A stretch of DNA of 64,000 nt from Leuconostoc lactis (lineage in GTDB: Bacteria > Bacillota > Bacilli > Lactobacillales > Lactobacillaceae): the NCBI RefSeq assembly GCF_007954625.1, contig NZ_CP042420.1:1066501-1130500 (forward strand), given 5' to 3'. A model generated the notes under the pieces. The model had not been told where the DNA came from and ran no database searches. It worked only from the letters and a program-made list of their open reading frames with translations. This document shows, piece by piece, positions 15,482 to 26,339 of this stretch (position 1 is the stretch's first letter; the number at the start of each line of letters is the position of its first letter). A program made the position numbers and the translations under genes.

Positions 15482-17446
15482 ATGTCAGAAATTAAGCTTA
15501 CTTTTCCCGATGGTGCAGTGAAGGAATTCCCAGCAGGCACAACACCATTGGTTGTCGCTGAAAGTATTTCTAAGTCTTTGGCTAAGAAGTCAGTTTCAGC
15601 TAAGTTGGACGGTGCTTATGTGGGTATGCATGATGTTATTCCCGCATCTGGTGATTTTCAATTAATTACAACGGCTGATGATGAAGCGTTGGATTTGTTG
15701 CGTCATTCTGCTTCACACTTATTGGCACAAGCTTTAAAGCGCTTGCCAAAGTTTGCTAACATGCACTTTGGTGTGGGACCATTTATTGAAAATGGTTTCT
15801 ATTACGACACAGATAACGGTGCCGGTAACCAAGTGACGGTTGAAGATTTTGCTGAAATCGAAGCCATGATGCACAAGATTGCTAAAGAAGACTTACCAAT
15901 TGTGTCACGCGAAGTGTCACGTGACGAAGCGTTGGCGATGTTTGCGGATGATCCTTATAAGGTTGAATTGATTTCAGATTTGCCTGAAGATGCGACAATC
16001 ACAATTGCTGTCCAAGGCGATCATGTTGAATTGGATAAGGGTGGTTTGGTGCCATCAACAGGTTGGTTGAAGCACTTTAAGTTGACATCAGTAGCTGGTG
16101 CTTACTGGCGTGGTAAGTCATCTAACCCAATGATGCAACGTGTTTATGGGATTGCGGAATGGAAGCAAGCCGACGTTGAAGCAGAATTGCAACGTCGTGA
16201 AGAAGCTAAAGAACGTGACCACCGGACGATTGGTCGTGACATGGACTTGTTCTTTACGAGTCAAGAAGTGGGTTCAGGTTTGCCAGTTTGGTTACCAAAT
16301 GGGGCAACGATTCGTCGTCAAGTTGAACGCTACATCACCGACAAAGAATTGGCCAATGGTTACCAACACGTGTATACGCCCGTTTTGTCTAACTTGAACT
16401 TGTATAAGACATCTGGTCACTGGGATCACTACCGTGAAGATATGTTCCCACCAATGGACATGGGCGATGGCGAATTCCTTGAATTGCGCCCAATGAACTG
16501 CCCATCACACATCATGGTCTTCAAGCACAAGCCACGTTCATATCGTGAATTGCCAATCCGGATTGCGGAATTGGGTATGATGCACCGTTATGAAAAGTCA
16601 GGTGCGTTGACTGGTTTGTCACGTGTGCGTGAAATGACATTGAACGATGGTCACACATTCGTTGAACCAGAAAAGTTGGAAGAAGAATTCAAGTCAATTT
16701 TGACGATGATGATGGAAGTTTACCGTGACTTCAACATCACGGATTACCGTTTCCGTTTGTCATATCGTGATCCTAAAAATACAGAAAAGTATTTTGATGA
16801 TGATGAGATGTGGGAAAAGTCACAAGCGCAATTGAAGCGTGCTATGGACGACCTTGGTTTGGATTATTACGAAGCCGAAGGTGAAGCAGCCTTTTATGGG
16901 CCAAAGCTTGATGTGCAAACAAAGACAGCTTTGGGTAATGAAGAAACAATGTCAACGATTCAATTGGACTTCTTGCTACCAGAACGCTTTAACTTGACTT
17001 ATATTGGCGCCGATGGGCAAGATAACCATCGCCCAGTGATGTTGCACCGTGGTATTGTCGGTACGATGGAACGTTTCACAGCTTACTTGATTGAAATGTA
17101 TAAGGGTGCTTTCCCAACTTGGTTGGCGCCATTACAAGTACAAATCATTCCGGTCAACTTGGGTGCGCACGGTGCGTATGCTGAACAAATCAAAAAGCAA
17201 CTCCAAGACGCTGGTCTACGTGCCAATGTGGAAACAAAAGATGCCAAGATGGGTTACTTGATTCGTGAAGCACAAACGAATAAGATTCCATATACACTGG
17301 TTTTGGGTGATTCTGAAGTTGAAGGTCAAACTGTCACAGTACGTAAGTACGGTGAAGAGAAGACAACAACGATGCCAATTGCCGATTTCCAAGCTGAAAT
17401 TTTGGCAGATGTTGCTAATTATTCACGCAATACTAAAACAAATTAA
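15482..17446 (+). CDS. thrS: Threonyl-tRNA synthetase
   Basis: The product is a 654-residue class II aaRS with an N-terminal TGS domain ([20 protein letters not shown], residues 1-60), the editing/SAD domain with [10 protein letters not shown] near residue 76, the catalytic core with [14 protein letters not shown] (zinc Cys) and motif 3 [19 protein letters not shown], and a C-terminal anticodon domain. Length is standard. AAAGGA precedes the ATG. Expression is under the threonine T-box. Confidence 0.98.
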   Translation: MSEIKLTFPDGAVKEFPAGTTPLVVAESISKSLAKKSVSAKLDGAYVGMHDVIPASGDFQLITTADDEALDLLRHSASHLLAQALKRLPKFANMHFGVGPFIENGFYYDTDNGAGNQVTVEDFAEIEAMMHKIAKEDLPIVSREVSRDEALAMFADDPYKVELISDLPEDATITIAVQGDHVELDKGGLVPSTGWLKHFKLTSVAGAYWRGKSSNPMMQRVYGIAEWKQADVEAELQRREEAKERDHRTIGRDMDLFFTSQEVGSGLPVWLPNGATIRRQVERYITDKELANGYQHVYTPVLSNLNLYKTSGHWDHYREDMFPPMDMGDGEFLELRPMNCPSHIMVFKHKPRSYRELPIRIAELGMMHRYEKSGALTGLSRVREMTLNDGHTFVEPEKLEEEFKSILTMMMEVYRDFNITDYRFRLSYRDPKNTEKYFDDDEMWEKSQAQLKRAMDDLGLDYYEAEGEAAFYGPKLDVQTKTALGNEETMSTIQLDFLLPERFNLTYIGADGQDNHRPVMLHRGIVGTMERFTAYLIEMYKGAFPTWLAPLQVQIIPVNLGAHGAYAEQIKKQLQDAGLRANVETKDAKMGYLIREAQTNKIPYTLVLGDSEVEGQTVTVRKYGEEKTTTMPIADFQAEILADVANYSRNTKTN

Positions 17447-17449
17447 GCT

Positions 17450-17486
17450 AAAGCACCTGACGGGTTGCACGTCAGGTGCTTTGCTA
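17450..17486 (+). terminator. thrS terminator
   Basis: Perfect 13-bp stem AAAGCACCTGACG / CGTCAGGTGCTTT with a 7-nt loop; the T tract is short. Confidence 0.82.
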
Positions 17487-17541
17487 TTTATGCTGCATCG
17501 ATCAGATGCTGAAAGTTCACAAAGGAGAAGTTATTGATATC

Positions 17542-18915
17542 ATGTCTGAGACAGTTGGAGACAGACGGCAGTCTACAAAACGTGGCCTCACAAATCGTCA
17601 CGTACAGTTAATCGCCATTGGTGGTACCATTGGGACGGGTTTGTTTATGGGGGCTGGGCGTTCCATTAATTACGCTGGGCCAGCCATCTTATGTGTTTAC
17701 TTAATCATTGGTTTATTTATGTTTGTGGTGATGCGCGCGATTGGCGAACTGCTTTATGCCGATCCAAAGCAGCACACCTTTATTACCTTCATTACGCGAT
17801 ACATTGATAACCGTGCGGGCTTTTTCGCCCGTTGGTCGTATTGGTTAACGGTTGTGTTTATGGGGATGGCCGAATTAACGGCCGTGGCCCAATATATCCA
17901 ATTTTGGTTCCCGAATTTGCCGAGTTGGTTCATTCAAATTGTCATGTTAATTGTCCTCACATTAGTGAATTTGGTGGCGGTTGCGTTATATGGTGAAACT
18001 GAGTTTTGGTTTGCCATGATTAAAATCGTGGCCATATTAGCCTTGATTGTGACCGGTATCATCATGGCGGTCACTGGCTTCAAAACACCAGTCGGTGACG
18101 TGACTTTCAATAATGTGTTCCAACATTTCTCACTATTTCCAAACGGGTTTAGGCATTTTATTGATGCCTTCCAGATGGTCATGTTTGCGTTTGTGGGGAT
18201 GGAATTTATTGGGATGACAGTTGCTGAAACGAAAAATCCTCGTAAAGTTTTGCCAAAAGCCATTAATCAAATTCCTTTACGTATTTTATTCTTCTATTTG
18301 GGTGCCTTAACGGTGATTATGGCGATCTATCCTTGGCAAAAAATTCCAGCCGACCAAAGTCCCTTTGTGATGGTCTTTCAATTGGTCGGGATTAAGTGGG
18401 CGGCAGCTTTGATTAACTTTGTCGTATTAACCAGTGCTGCCTCTGCGTTGAGTTCTGTGATTTTTAGTGCCAGTCGTAACTTTTTTGCGTTGGCTTATCA
18501 ATCACACGCCACGTGTTTGCAACCCTTTAAAAAGTTGTCAAAAAGGCAACTACCAGTTAATGCCATTTTGATGACGGCTGGGATGGTTGGTTTTTCCGCA
18601 ATTATTTCGGTGATACCAGCCATTACCAACGCCTTTAGCTTTGTGACAAGTGCGTCAACGGACTTGTTCTTAATGATCTATATTCTGATCTTGATTGCGT
18701 ACTGGCGTTATCGACAATCTGACCAGTATATGGCTGACGGCTTTCTCATGATTGCCCCAAAGTTTTTTGTGCCAGCAGCAATTTTGTTCTTTGCCTTTGT
18801 CTTTATGACATTGTTTTTCAATGTTGAGTCACGTGTCCCTGCAATTGGGGCAACGTTATGGTTACTGCTTTTTGGTGCAGTTGCTTATCGACAGCCAAAA
18901 ACACTGACCAAATAA
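17542..18915 (+). CDS. Amino acid permease, AAT/APC family
   Basis: The product is a 457-residue protein with 12 predicted helices. The start of helix 1 reads NRHVQLIAIGGTIGTGLFMG, the consensus of the amino acid transporter (AAT) family, followed by MRAIGELL. It is a proton-coupled amino acid importer; the substrate cannot be told from sequence. ATG 17542 (MSETVGDRR) is 14 nt after AAAGGAG, longer than usual; no closer canonical codon is in frame (ATT 17533 and ATC 17539 are). It follows the thrS terminator directly. Confidence 0.88.
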   Translation: MSETVGDRRQSTKRGLTNRHVQLIAIGGTIGTGLFMGAGRSINYAGPAILCVYLIIGLFMFVVMRAIGELLYADPKQHTFITFITRYIDNRAGFFARWSYWLTVVFMGMAELTAVAQYIQFWFPNLPSWFIQIVMLIVLTLVNLVAVALYGETEFWFAMIKIVAILALIVTGIIMAVTGFKTPVGDVTFNNVFQHFSLFPNGFRHFIDAFQMVMFAFVGMEFIGMTVAETKNPRKVLPKAINQIPLRILFFYLGALTVIMAIYPWQKIPADQSPFVMVFQLVGIKWAAALINFVVLTSAASALSSVIFSASRNFFALAYQSHATCLQPFKKLSKRQLPVNAILMTAGMVGFSAIISVIPAITNAFSFVTSASTDLFLMIYILILIAYWRYRQSDQYMADGFLMIAPKFFVPAAILFFAFVFMTLFFNVESRVPAIGATLWLLLFGAVAYRQPKTLTK

Positions 18916-18921
18916 TCTCAT

Positions 18922-18961
18922 AAAAACGGTTCAATCAAGTGATATGATTGAACCGTTTTTA
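18922..18961. terminator. Terminator of the amino acid permease gene
   Basis: 15-bp stem AAAAACGGTTCAATC / GATTGAACCGTTTTT with a 9-nt loop and terminal Ts. Confidence 0.92.
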
Positions 18962-19007
18962 TGAATTATGATACACTGGTACCATTGTAAAAAAGGGGCG
19001 TGACGTT

Positions 19008-19642
19008 ATGAATAACAAGTATTTCAATATTGCCATCATTCATGTCATGGTTGTTTTATTCTTTATCTTCGTGCATTTGACACCCACACGTTTTACATTT
19101 TTAAATTGGAATGTCTTTTTGGCGTTATTACCATTTGATTTTGCTATTATTGTGTCGCTGACACGTGTTCGGATCATTAAGGGTTTATTCATGGCACTTT
19201 GGTTATTGTTTTTTCCAAATACCATGTATATGATGACAGATTTTATCCATCTTTATGCCATCGGGACGAATCTCGATCAAGCGACGCAATTCTTTAATTA
19301 TGCGGTGCTGGCAACTGGTATCTTTATGGGGGTGGGCTTGGTATTTTAAGTCTGGAAATCATCACGCAAACGATTTTTAAACGCCATGCTCATCTTGTTT
19401 ATTTCTTGACGACCGCAGCGGTGTCAATTGTGTCAGCGTTTGGGATCTATCTTGGCCGTTATTTGCGCTTGAATTCATGGGATATCTTTTTTCATCTTGA
19501 TAACGTGATGCGCAACATTGTTTTCTCGTTGAGTTATCATATGTTGGCCTTTATGATTCTATTTGCCGGCACTCAATTTGCCGTGTTGGTTATTTTCCAT
19601 TATGGTATTCGATTGATTCAAATTAATCAGCAAGAGGCTTGA
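19008..19642 (+). pseudogene. DUF1361 membrane protein gene split by a -1 frameshift
   Basis: The first part (113 codons from ATG 19008, AAGGGG 9 nt upstream) carries the DUF1361 pattern LFFPNTMYMMTDFIHL and stops at TAA 19347. A second frame continues the same protein without loss (GILSLEIITQTIFKRH, then FLTTAAVSIVSAFGIYLGRYLRLNSWD) to 19642. The frames join at a run of five Gs (19328-19332): one extra G would restore a membrane protein of about 211 residues. This may be a real mutation, phase variation at the G tract, a programmed -1 shift or a sequencing error. Confidence 0.8.
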
Positions 19643-19667
19643 CAATAAGGTCGGCATACGGTAAACT
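19639..19667 (+). promoter_or_regulatory. Promoter of the infC operon
   Basis: Consensus TTGACA (19639-19644), 17-bp spacer, TAAACT (19662-19667). The -35 overlaps the DUF1361 stop codon. Confidence 0.85.
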
Positions 19668-19671
19668 AATA

Positions 19672-19800
19672 TCTGTTGAACAAGTAGAAGCACCCGCTTC
19701 TCGCCATGTGACAAAGTTGCCTGGCAGATACAGTTATCCGGAAGGATTGCAAGTGTTGAAGTGGGTGAAGATTAGGTTCTTTATCCACTTTTCTTCTTGA
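19672..19800 (+). promoter_or_regulatory. L20-type ribosomal protein leader of infC-rpmI-rplT
   Basis: The 5' region contains the AGAAGCACCCGCTTCT hairpin (19686-19701) found at the start of infC leaders in Firmicutes. It ends in a terminator-like hairpin AAGTGG / CCACTT followed by TTTCTTCTT (19759-19796). In Bacillus, L20 binds this leader and causes premature termination. The recognition is by resemblance; an Rfam covariance model would settle it. Confidence 0.75.
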
Positions 19801-19830
19801 TTCACAAAATAAATTTGGAGGTGCCTGACA

Positions 19831-20352
19831 ATAGCACGTCAACCACGACAAGTTGATTTAATCAACGATAATATTCGCGCCCCTCGTGTATTGCTGATCC
19901 ATGACGGAAAGCAGACAGAAATGTCAACACGAGACGCACAAGAGATTGCTAACGATTTAGACCAAGATTTGGTATTGGTGCAAGCCAATGCTGAACCACC
20001 GGTTGCCAAGATTATGGACTGGGGAAAAGCAAAGTTCGAAGCTCAAAAGAAGCAAAAAGAACAACGCAAGAACCAAAAAATCGTGCAAGTGAAGGAAGTT
20101 CGTATGTCACCGGTCATTGACTCAGGCGATTTCGAGACACGTAAGAAGGCTGCTATCAAGTTCCTGTCACAAGGTAACAAGGTAAAGTTGAACTTGCGTT
20201 TCCGTGGTCGTATGATTACACACCAAGACATCGGACGTCAAGTATTAGACCGTATGGCCGCAGAACTTGACGATATTGCCAAGGTTGAACAGCGTGCCAA
20301 GATGGACGGCCGCCAAATGTTTTTGGTCTTGGCACCTAAAGATGCCAAGTAA
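19831..20352 (+). CDS. infC: Translation initiation factor IF-3 (AUA start codon)
   Basis: The product is a 173-residue IF-3: N-terminal domain [22 protein letters not shown], Lys-rich linker, then the C-terminal domain [20 protein letters not shown]. The expected N-terminus begins at ATA 19831, 9 nt after GGAGG (19817-19821). No ATG, GTG or TTG lies in frame at a usable distance, and the next ATG (19921) would cut off the N-terminal domain. Rare AUU/AUA-type starts in infC are known and allow IF-3 to repress its own translation. First gene of the infC-rpmI-rplT operon. Confidence 0.93.
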   Translation: MARQPRQVDLINDNIRAPRVLLIHDGKQTEMSTRDAQEIANDLDQDLVLVQANAEPPVAKIMDWGKAKFEAQKKQKEQRKNQKIVQVKEVRMSPVIDSGDFETRKKAAIKFLSQGNKVKLNLRFRGRMITHQDIGRQVLDRMAAELDDIAKVEQRAKMDGRQMFLVLAPKDAK

Positions 20353-20414
20353 TTAAAGGTTTAACCGCTTGTTTTCAAGCTTAAACAAAATCACATAGTA
20401 GGAGAATTAGTCAC

Positions 20415-20612
20415 ATGCCAAAGATGAAGACACACCGCGCATCAGCAAAGCGCTTTAAGAAGACAGCCCATGGTGGCTTGAAGTCAGCTTCAGCTTATAC
20501 GTCACACCGTTTCCATGGTAAGACAAAGAAGCAACGTCGCCACTTGCGTGGTACACACATGATGGACAAGACAACTGTTAAGACATACGCTAAGTTGTTG
20601 GCAAACATCTAA
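20415..20612 (+). CDS. rpmI: Ribosomal protein bL35
   Basis: The product is a 65-residue basic protein, [20 protein letters not shown]..., with the family pattern and standard length. AGGAG lies 10 nt before the ATG. It is the middle gene of the infC-rpmI-rplT operon and binds the large subunit. Confidence 0.98.
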   Translation: MPKMKTHRASAKRFKKTAHGGLKSASAYTSHRFHGKTKKQRRHLRGTHMMDKTTVKTYAKLLANI

Positions 20613-20693
20613 TTCGCGTTGCGATAGTTCATCTATCTACATTTTGGATTTTAATCCAACCAATTATTTATAAAATTTCAGGAGGAATTACCC

Positions 20694-21113
20694 ATGCGAG
20701 TTAAGGGTGGTACAGTTACACGCGCACGTCGTAAGAAGATGGTTAAGTTGGCCAAGGGTTACCGTGGACAACGTCGTATTAATTTTAAGGTTGCTAAGCA
20801 ACAAGTATGGAAGTCATACTTGTACGCATACCGTGATCGTAAGAACACAAAGCGTAACTTCCGTAAGTTGTGGATTGCACGTATTAACGCTGCAGCACGT
20901 ATGAACGGTTTGTCATACTCAAAGTTGATGCACGGTTTGACACTTGCTGGTGTTGAATTGAACCGTAAGATGTTGGCTGATATTGCTGTGACTGATTTCG
21001 ATACTTTTGCAAAGTTGGCTGAACAAGCTAAGGCTGCTTTGGCATCAGACAACGTTTTGGTACAAGAACGTGTCGCTGCAACTTTGGAAACAACTGTTAA
21101 GGTTGATCGCTAA
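20694..21113 (+). CDS. rplT: Ribosomal protein bL20, with C-terminal extension
   Basis: The core is typical ([25 protein letters not shown]...). L20 normally ends near residue 118; here about 20 further residues follow ([23 protein letters not shown]). It is needed for 50S assembly and is the probable repressor of its own operon through the leader at 19672. AGGAGG precedes the ATG. Confidence 0.97.
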   Translation: MRVKGGTVTRARRKKMVKLAKGYRGQRRINFKVAKQQVWKSYLYAYRDRKNTKRNFRKLWIARINAAARMNGLSYSKLMHGLTLAGVELNRKMLADIAVTDFDTFAKLAEQAKAALASDNVLVQERVAATLETTVKVDR

Positions 21114-21123
21114 GATTGCTTTT

Positions 21124-21149
21124 AAAAACACGGGTTCCCGTGTTTTTTT
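21124..21149 (+). terminator. Terminator of the infC operon
   Basis: Stem AAAAACACGGG / CCCGTGTTTTT with a 2-nt loop centre and seven Ts. Confidence 0.9.
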
Positions 21150-21165
21150 ATTACAATAAATCCAA

Positions 21166-21208
21166 TAAAAAACAATGGCTTATCGTGTGGATAAACCATT
21201 GTTTTTTT
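21166..21208 (-). terminator. Terminator of the DUF3862-like gene
   Basis: On the minus strand AACAATGG...GATAA / TTATC...CCATTGTT forms a stem followed by six Ts just after the stop. Confidence 0.82.
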
Positions 21209-21213
21209 GTTGC

Positions 21214-21849
21214 TTATTGTAAGCCAGATTCTGACTTGTTTGTCGCAATCAGTTGAATATTGTCAGTACCTGTTGGGGTAAAGGTAATTGAAACCCGTTG
21301 GCCTGAAGTACTTTGCCAAGTTGCATACAATTGATCACTGGCTGTCATGTAAGTGGGTGCGCCGTAAGTGGCTTTGATTTGTTCATAGGTCGCTGACCCA
21401 ATGTTGACCGCATTATAAGTCGCTAATGACCAATTACCAAATGTCTTAGCCACCGGTGCGACGCTTGAGCTGACGGCTGGATTTGATGATGCAGCCGTGG
21501 CTGGCGTTTCAGCTGTGATGGGTGTGCCGGTAGCTTCTTCTTTTACGGCGCTAATCACTGACGAGGCAGCGGAACTAGCAGCTGGTGGTGTGGGTACCAC
21601 ACTAGTTGACGTGCTAGCCGTTGTGTCATCAAGGGCAGAAGATTCTGATGCGACGGGTGCAGAACTAGCTTTTTTAGCCGTTTTAGTCTTTTTAGCCTGT
21701 GAGGAAGACGATGCAGCTTGTTGATCTTGCGATTGGCCAGAAGAGCGCCCCAACAAAGTGAAAATGACAATAAGCGCGATCGCAGCAATGGCAATCGCGA
21801 TCAGTGTGTTGCGCAGTTTGTGCGACTGCTTAAATGGTTGACGTTGCAT
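21214..21849 (-). CDS. Membrane-anchored DUF3862/BLIP-like protein
   Basis: The product is 211 residues: a basic cytoplasmic start (MQRQPFKQSHKLRN), one membrane helix (about 14-36), a Ser/Ala/Thr-rich low-complexity linker (about 40-130), and an extracellular C-terminal domain (YNAVNIGSATYEQIKATYGAPT...) resembling DUF3862 and the SmpA/BLIP-like fold. Function is unknown. The start follows the natural basic-plus-helix anchor; the frame is open 36 codons further. The Shine-Dalgarno is 34 nt away across a stem-loop. Confidence 0.65.
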   Translation of the reverse strand: MQRQPFKQSHKLRNTLIAIAIAAIALIVIFTLLGRSSGQSQDQQAASSSSQAKKTKTAKKASSAPVASESSALDDTTASTSTSVVPTPPAASSAASSVISAVKEEATGTPITAETPATAASSNPAVSSSVAPVAKTFGNWSLATYNAVNIGSATYEQIKATYGAPTYMTASDQLYATWQSTSGQRVSITFTPTGTDNIQLIATNKSESGLQ

Positions 21850-21890
21850 AAGTAAATGTGATGTGGCGTAAAGCTTGCCACAACTCCTTT
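21847..21890 (-). promoter_or_regulatory. DUF3862-like gene: SD, stem-loop, AUG
   Basis: On the minus strand AAAGGAG (21884-21890), 1 nt, hairpin TGTGGC / GCCACA (21862-21882, 9-nt loop), 12 nt (TCACATTTACTT), ATG (21849). Confidence 0.55.
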
Positions 21891-22060
21891 CCATAGATAA
21901 TGATAACAGAAAAATGTAAAAGTATGTTAAAATAGATTTAATTACGTATCGAGACAAAAAAATGGACTAACGCAACGTTTTAGAAACTAGTCGCGTCCGC
22001 TTGTTATATTTACGAAGAAAAAATGGCTCAATAAAAAGCCGATGAACAAAGGAAGAAACA

Positions 22061-23917
22061 ATGACAGATTTAAGTATAATCCCTTTCGGTGGCGTGCGTG
22101 AAAACGGGAAAAATATGTATGCCGTGACCGTTAATGATGAAATTTTTATTTTTGATGCAGGTCTTAAATATCCAGAAACAGATCAACTTGGTGTTGATGT
22201 TGTCGTGCCTGATTTTGAGTATTTGATTAAAAACAGTGATAAAATTGCTGGTGTTTTCTTATCACATGGGCACGCAGATGCCATTGGCGCCTTGCCTTAC
22301 TTTTTGCAACAAGTCAACGTCCCAATTTTCGGGTCTGAGTTGACCATTGAGCTTGCTAAATTGGCCATTAAGGAACAACCAGCACTGGCAGATTATGATG
22401 ACTATCATGTTATTAATGAGAAAACAGAAATAGATTTTGGTGATGTGACCGTATCATTTTTTAATACGACGCATTCAATTCCAGATTCACTTGGGGTTGT
22501 TCTTGGCACACCTTATGGTCAAATTGTGTATACTGGTGACTTTAAGTTTGATCAAACTGCTAATCAAAGTTATCGTACCGACATTGCACGTTTGGTCGAA
22601 GTTGGTCAAGGCAAAGTGTTGGCCCTGTTGGGCGATGCTGCTGGGACAGGTAATGAAGGCGATTCTGTTAATGAATCCAAAATTGGCGACTATATCTTAG
22701 ATACTTTCCGCGATAATAAACAAAAGCGTATTATTGTAGCGGCGGTAGCCTCAAATATTCAACGCATTCAACAAGTCATTGATGCCACAGTAGCTACCAA
22801 GCGTCAACTTGTGTTGTCAGGAAATGACATTGAAAACGTTGTCCGCACAGCGATTCGTTTGCGTAAATTGCATTTGCCTATTCCAGAAAGTAAGCTTTTT
22901 GTGAATTTGAAAAATGCTAAAAACCTGCCAGCCGCTGAAACAGTTATTTTGGAAACTGGACGCATGGGAGAACCGATTAAGCATCTGAATCGAATGGCTA
23001 ACGGTGAAGATCCTTATATTCGTATCGGAGAAGCCGATTTGGTGTTTATTACCACGACACCATCAACGGCAATGGAAGGCATCGTTGCTAAAACACGTGA
23101 TATGTTGTTTAAGCAAGGCGCTGACGTAAAACAGATTAGTACGGATTTGCGTTCAAGTGGTCATGCATCACGCAATGACTTGCAAATGATGATCAATGTT
23201 TTGCAACCCGAATACTTTATGCCAATTCAAGGTGAATATCGTGTCATGAATTCAGCCCGTGCAGCGGCTGAAGAAGTTAACGTTGCGCCTGATCATATCA
23301 TGATGGCCATGAAGGGTGATCAATTCACATGGTTAGGCGATCATTTTGAATTGAAAGATTCATTCACCATTGGGGAAACGTTAATCGATGGTGCTGGTAT
23401 TGGTGATATTGGTAATGTTGTGTTACGTGACCGTCGTATTTTGTCTGAAGATGGTATTTTTGTTTCAGTTGTAACGATTGATCGTAAAAAGCGTCAAGTG
23501 GTGTCAAAGCCAAAATTGACTTCGCGTGGCTTTGTCTATGTTAAGGCCAACCGTGATTTGATGAAAGAGGCGGCAGACTTAACGGTTAGCCAAATCGAAA
23601 AGTATTTGAACACGACTAAGAGCTTTGACTGGAATGAATTAAAGAATGGCGTGCGTGAAGTTTTGTCACGTTATCTCTTTGAACAAACACGTCGTCGCCC
23701 AATGGTGATGCCGGTGGTAATGGAAGTGAACCAAAACCGTCGCCCAACCGCACACAAAACCAATACGAACACCAATCCAAATACGCCACAAAAGCGACAA
23801 GGAAAGCCAAACAAAACGACTGATTCAAAGACGCCAAAGACTGCGAAGCCAGCCAAAAAGCGACCTAAAAAAGCACCGGCAAAGCCAGCTGAGGGTCAAA
23901 CAGAATCAGGACAATAG
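22061..23917 (+). CDS. Ribonuclease J2-type protein
   Basis: The product is a 618-residue metallo-beta-lactamase/beta-CASP ribonuclease, part of the RNA maturation and decay machinery. The metal motif HxHxDH reads HGHADA (residues 69-74, last His replaced by Ala). The late motif usually PxHGEYR reads PIQGEYR (His to Gln). THSIPDS, YTGDFKFD and the SGH motif are kept. This pattern is typical of J2 paralogues, which have weak activity and partner J1. The last 60 residues are a Lys/Pro/Thr-rich tail, probably disordered and RNA-binding. AAAGGAAG precedes the ATG. Confidence 0.88.
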   Translation: MTDLSIIPFGGVRENGKNMYAVTVNDEIFIFDAGLKYPETDQLGVDVVVPDFEYLIKNSDKIAGVFLSHGHADAIGALPYFLQQVNVPIFGSELTIELAKLAIKEQPALADYDDYHVINEKTEIDFGDVTVSFFNTTHSIPDSLGVVLGTPYGQIVYTGDFKFDQTANQSYRTDIARLVEVGQGKVLALLGDAAGTGNEGDSVNESKIGDYILDTFRDNKQKRIIVAAVASNIQRIQQVIDATVATKRQLVLSGNDIENVVRTAIRLRKLHLPIPESKLFVNLKNAKNLPAAETVILETGRMGEPIKHLNRMANGEDPYIRIGEADLVFITTTPSTAMEGIVAKTRDMLFKQGADVKQISTDLRSSGHASRNDLQMMINVLQPEYFMPIQGEYRVMNSARAAAEEVNVAPDHIMMAMKGDQFTWLGDHFELKDSFTIGETLIDGAGIGDIGNVVLRDRRILSEDGIFVSVVTIDRKKRQVVSKPKLTSRGFVYVKANRDLMKEAADLTVSQIEKYLNTTKSFDWNELKNGVREVLSRYLFEQTRRRPMVMPVVMEVNQNRRPTAHKTNTNTNPNTPQKRQGKPNKTTDSKTPKTAKPAKKRPKKAPAKPAEGQTESGQ

Positions 23918-23928
23918 GCGACTGTCAG

Positions 23929-23979
23929 AAAGGATCGTGGCTTGTCATGACATGAAGTGGCAAGTCCATATAGTTTATG
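23929..23979 (+). promoter_or_regulatory. TPR gene: SD, stem-loop, AUG
   Basis: AAAGGA (23929-23934), 3 nt, imperfect hairpin 23938-23968 (TGGCTTG with CAAGTCCA, inner TCAT/ATGA), 8 nt, ATG 23977. A TAG in the gene's frame 6 nt upstream rules out an N-terminal extension here. Confidence 0.5.
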
Positions 23980-24906
23980 GCATTAGAAGAGCATTTGACG
24001 CCAGAGATGCAACAATTAATGGCGCGTGCACAAACTGAAATGAAGCAGGAAAATTGGCATGATGCTGCCGAGACATTGACTGCCGTTTACGAAGCACTTG
24101 CAACATTTGAAATTAACTATCGCTTGGTAACGGCGCTATTTATGGATGAACAGTATCAATTAGCTGCTTCTTATGCCGACGATTTTTTGCTGAATTATTT
24201 GGAATCAGAGCCAGATTTTCGGATGGTTGTGGCCTTAGCTGTTCAAAATCAAAACTTTGTTTACGCGCAGCAACTCGCGATGCTTTGGGACGAAGAGCGT
24301 GTCAAAAATGACGTTCTGGAAGAAATTCGGGCGGCCGAAGATCGGGCGCGGGTCGATATGGCGAACACTTTTCAAACAATTGCCCGCCAGTTTTATCACC
24401 TGAGTGACTACAGCATCACGGAACAACGTGATCGTTATGAATCAGCGCGTCATCTACCAGTAGCCGAATTTATTGTCGGCGCGTTTTACTTACTCATTGA
24501 TCCCTATGCAACACCAATTATTCGAGCGACTTTGCTAGAGGATTTACAAAAATTACGGGTGAGCGATCCAGTTCAGTATCGTTGGTTAGATGATAATCTT
24601 TACACGATTCAATTGGATGAGCTACCGTTACTCACGGATTCGGAAATTTTTGAAGAGATTGCCGATTATCTGGATGAAAAAGTTGGGCAAGATGACCCAA
24701 TTGCGCTTGAAATGCTAGCCCAACAAGTACGTTTCGAACTCACGTTACTATATCCAAGGGTTAATGACGTGGTGACCGATCCAGAAGGTTGGGTGGAAGC
24801 AAGCATTGATCAATATTATGAACGGCACAATTTTTCGGAGATGGCCGAACAGAAAAAATGGCATGAAATCGTCAGAGATTTGACGACAAATTTCTTTAAA
24901 AACTAA
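23977..24906 (+). CDS. TPR-like helical protein (DUF3196-like)
   Basis: The product is a 309-residue, acidic, all-helical soluble protein with tetratricopeptide-like pairs in the first 110 residues (ARAQTEMKQENWHDAAETL, YRLVTALFMDEQYQLAASYAD) and a second helical domain. It resembles proteins of unknown function found after RNase J genes in lactobacilli. It may be a scaffold, but no role can be assigned. It lies 59 bp after the RNase J2 gene and before tuf. Confidence 0.7.
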   Translation: MALEEHLTPEMQQLMARAQTEMKQENWHDAAETLTAVYEALATFEINYRLVTALFMDEQYQLAASYADDFLLNYLESEPDFRMVVALAVQNQNFVYAQQLAMLWDEERVKNDVLEEIRAAEDRARVDMANTFQTIARQFYHLSDYSITEQRDRYESARHLPVAEFIVGAFYLLIDPYATPIIRATLLEDLQKLRVSDPVQYRWLDDNLYTIQLDELPLLTDSEIFEEIADYLDEKVGQDDPIALEMLAQQVRFELTLLYPRVNDVVTDPEGWVEASIDQYYERHNFSEMAEQKKWHEIVRDLTTNFFKN

Positions 24907-25067
24907 ACGCAACCTATTTACATTTTATTAATATGTCGGTATAATAATTTTTGGCTTAAAGAGCCGGAAAAACGCAATTAACTGTTGTCTTTTAATGGCT
25001 TGCGTTGTAAAATATATTTATAAACATTTTCCAGATTACTGGTAAATGAATTTTGGAGGAAACTACA

Positions 25068-26255
<1,188 letters not shown>

Positions 26256-26272
26256 TATTAACGATTAGTTTT

Positions 26273-26302
26273 AAAAACACATACATTGTATGTGTTTTTT
26301 TT
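26273..26302 (+). terminator. tuf terminator
   Basis: Stem AAAAACACATAC / GTATGTGTTTTT with loop ATT and eight Ts. Confidence 0.9.
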
Positions 26303-26304
26303 GT

Positions 26305-26334
26305 GCAAAAAAATAGGATAACGATAAGTTATCC
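26305..26334 (-). terminator. Terminator of the 45-residue protein gene
   Basis: On the minus strand stem GGATAAC / GTTATCC with loop TTATC, then TATTTTTTT. Confidence 0.75.
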
Positions 26335-26339
26335 CGGGG

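Noticed and set aside
21850..21957. Longer N-terminus (36 residues) for the DUF3862-like protein
   Set aside because: It would place the start codon upstream of the SD and add a hydrophobic stretch unlike the basic-plus-helix anchor.
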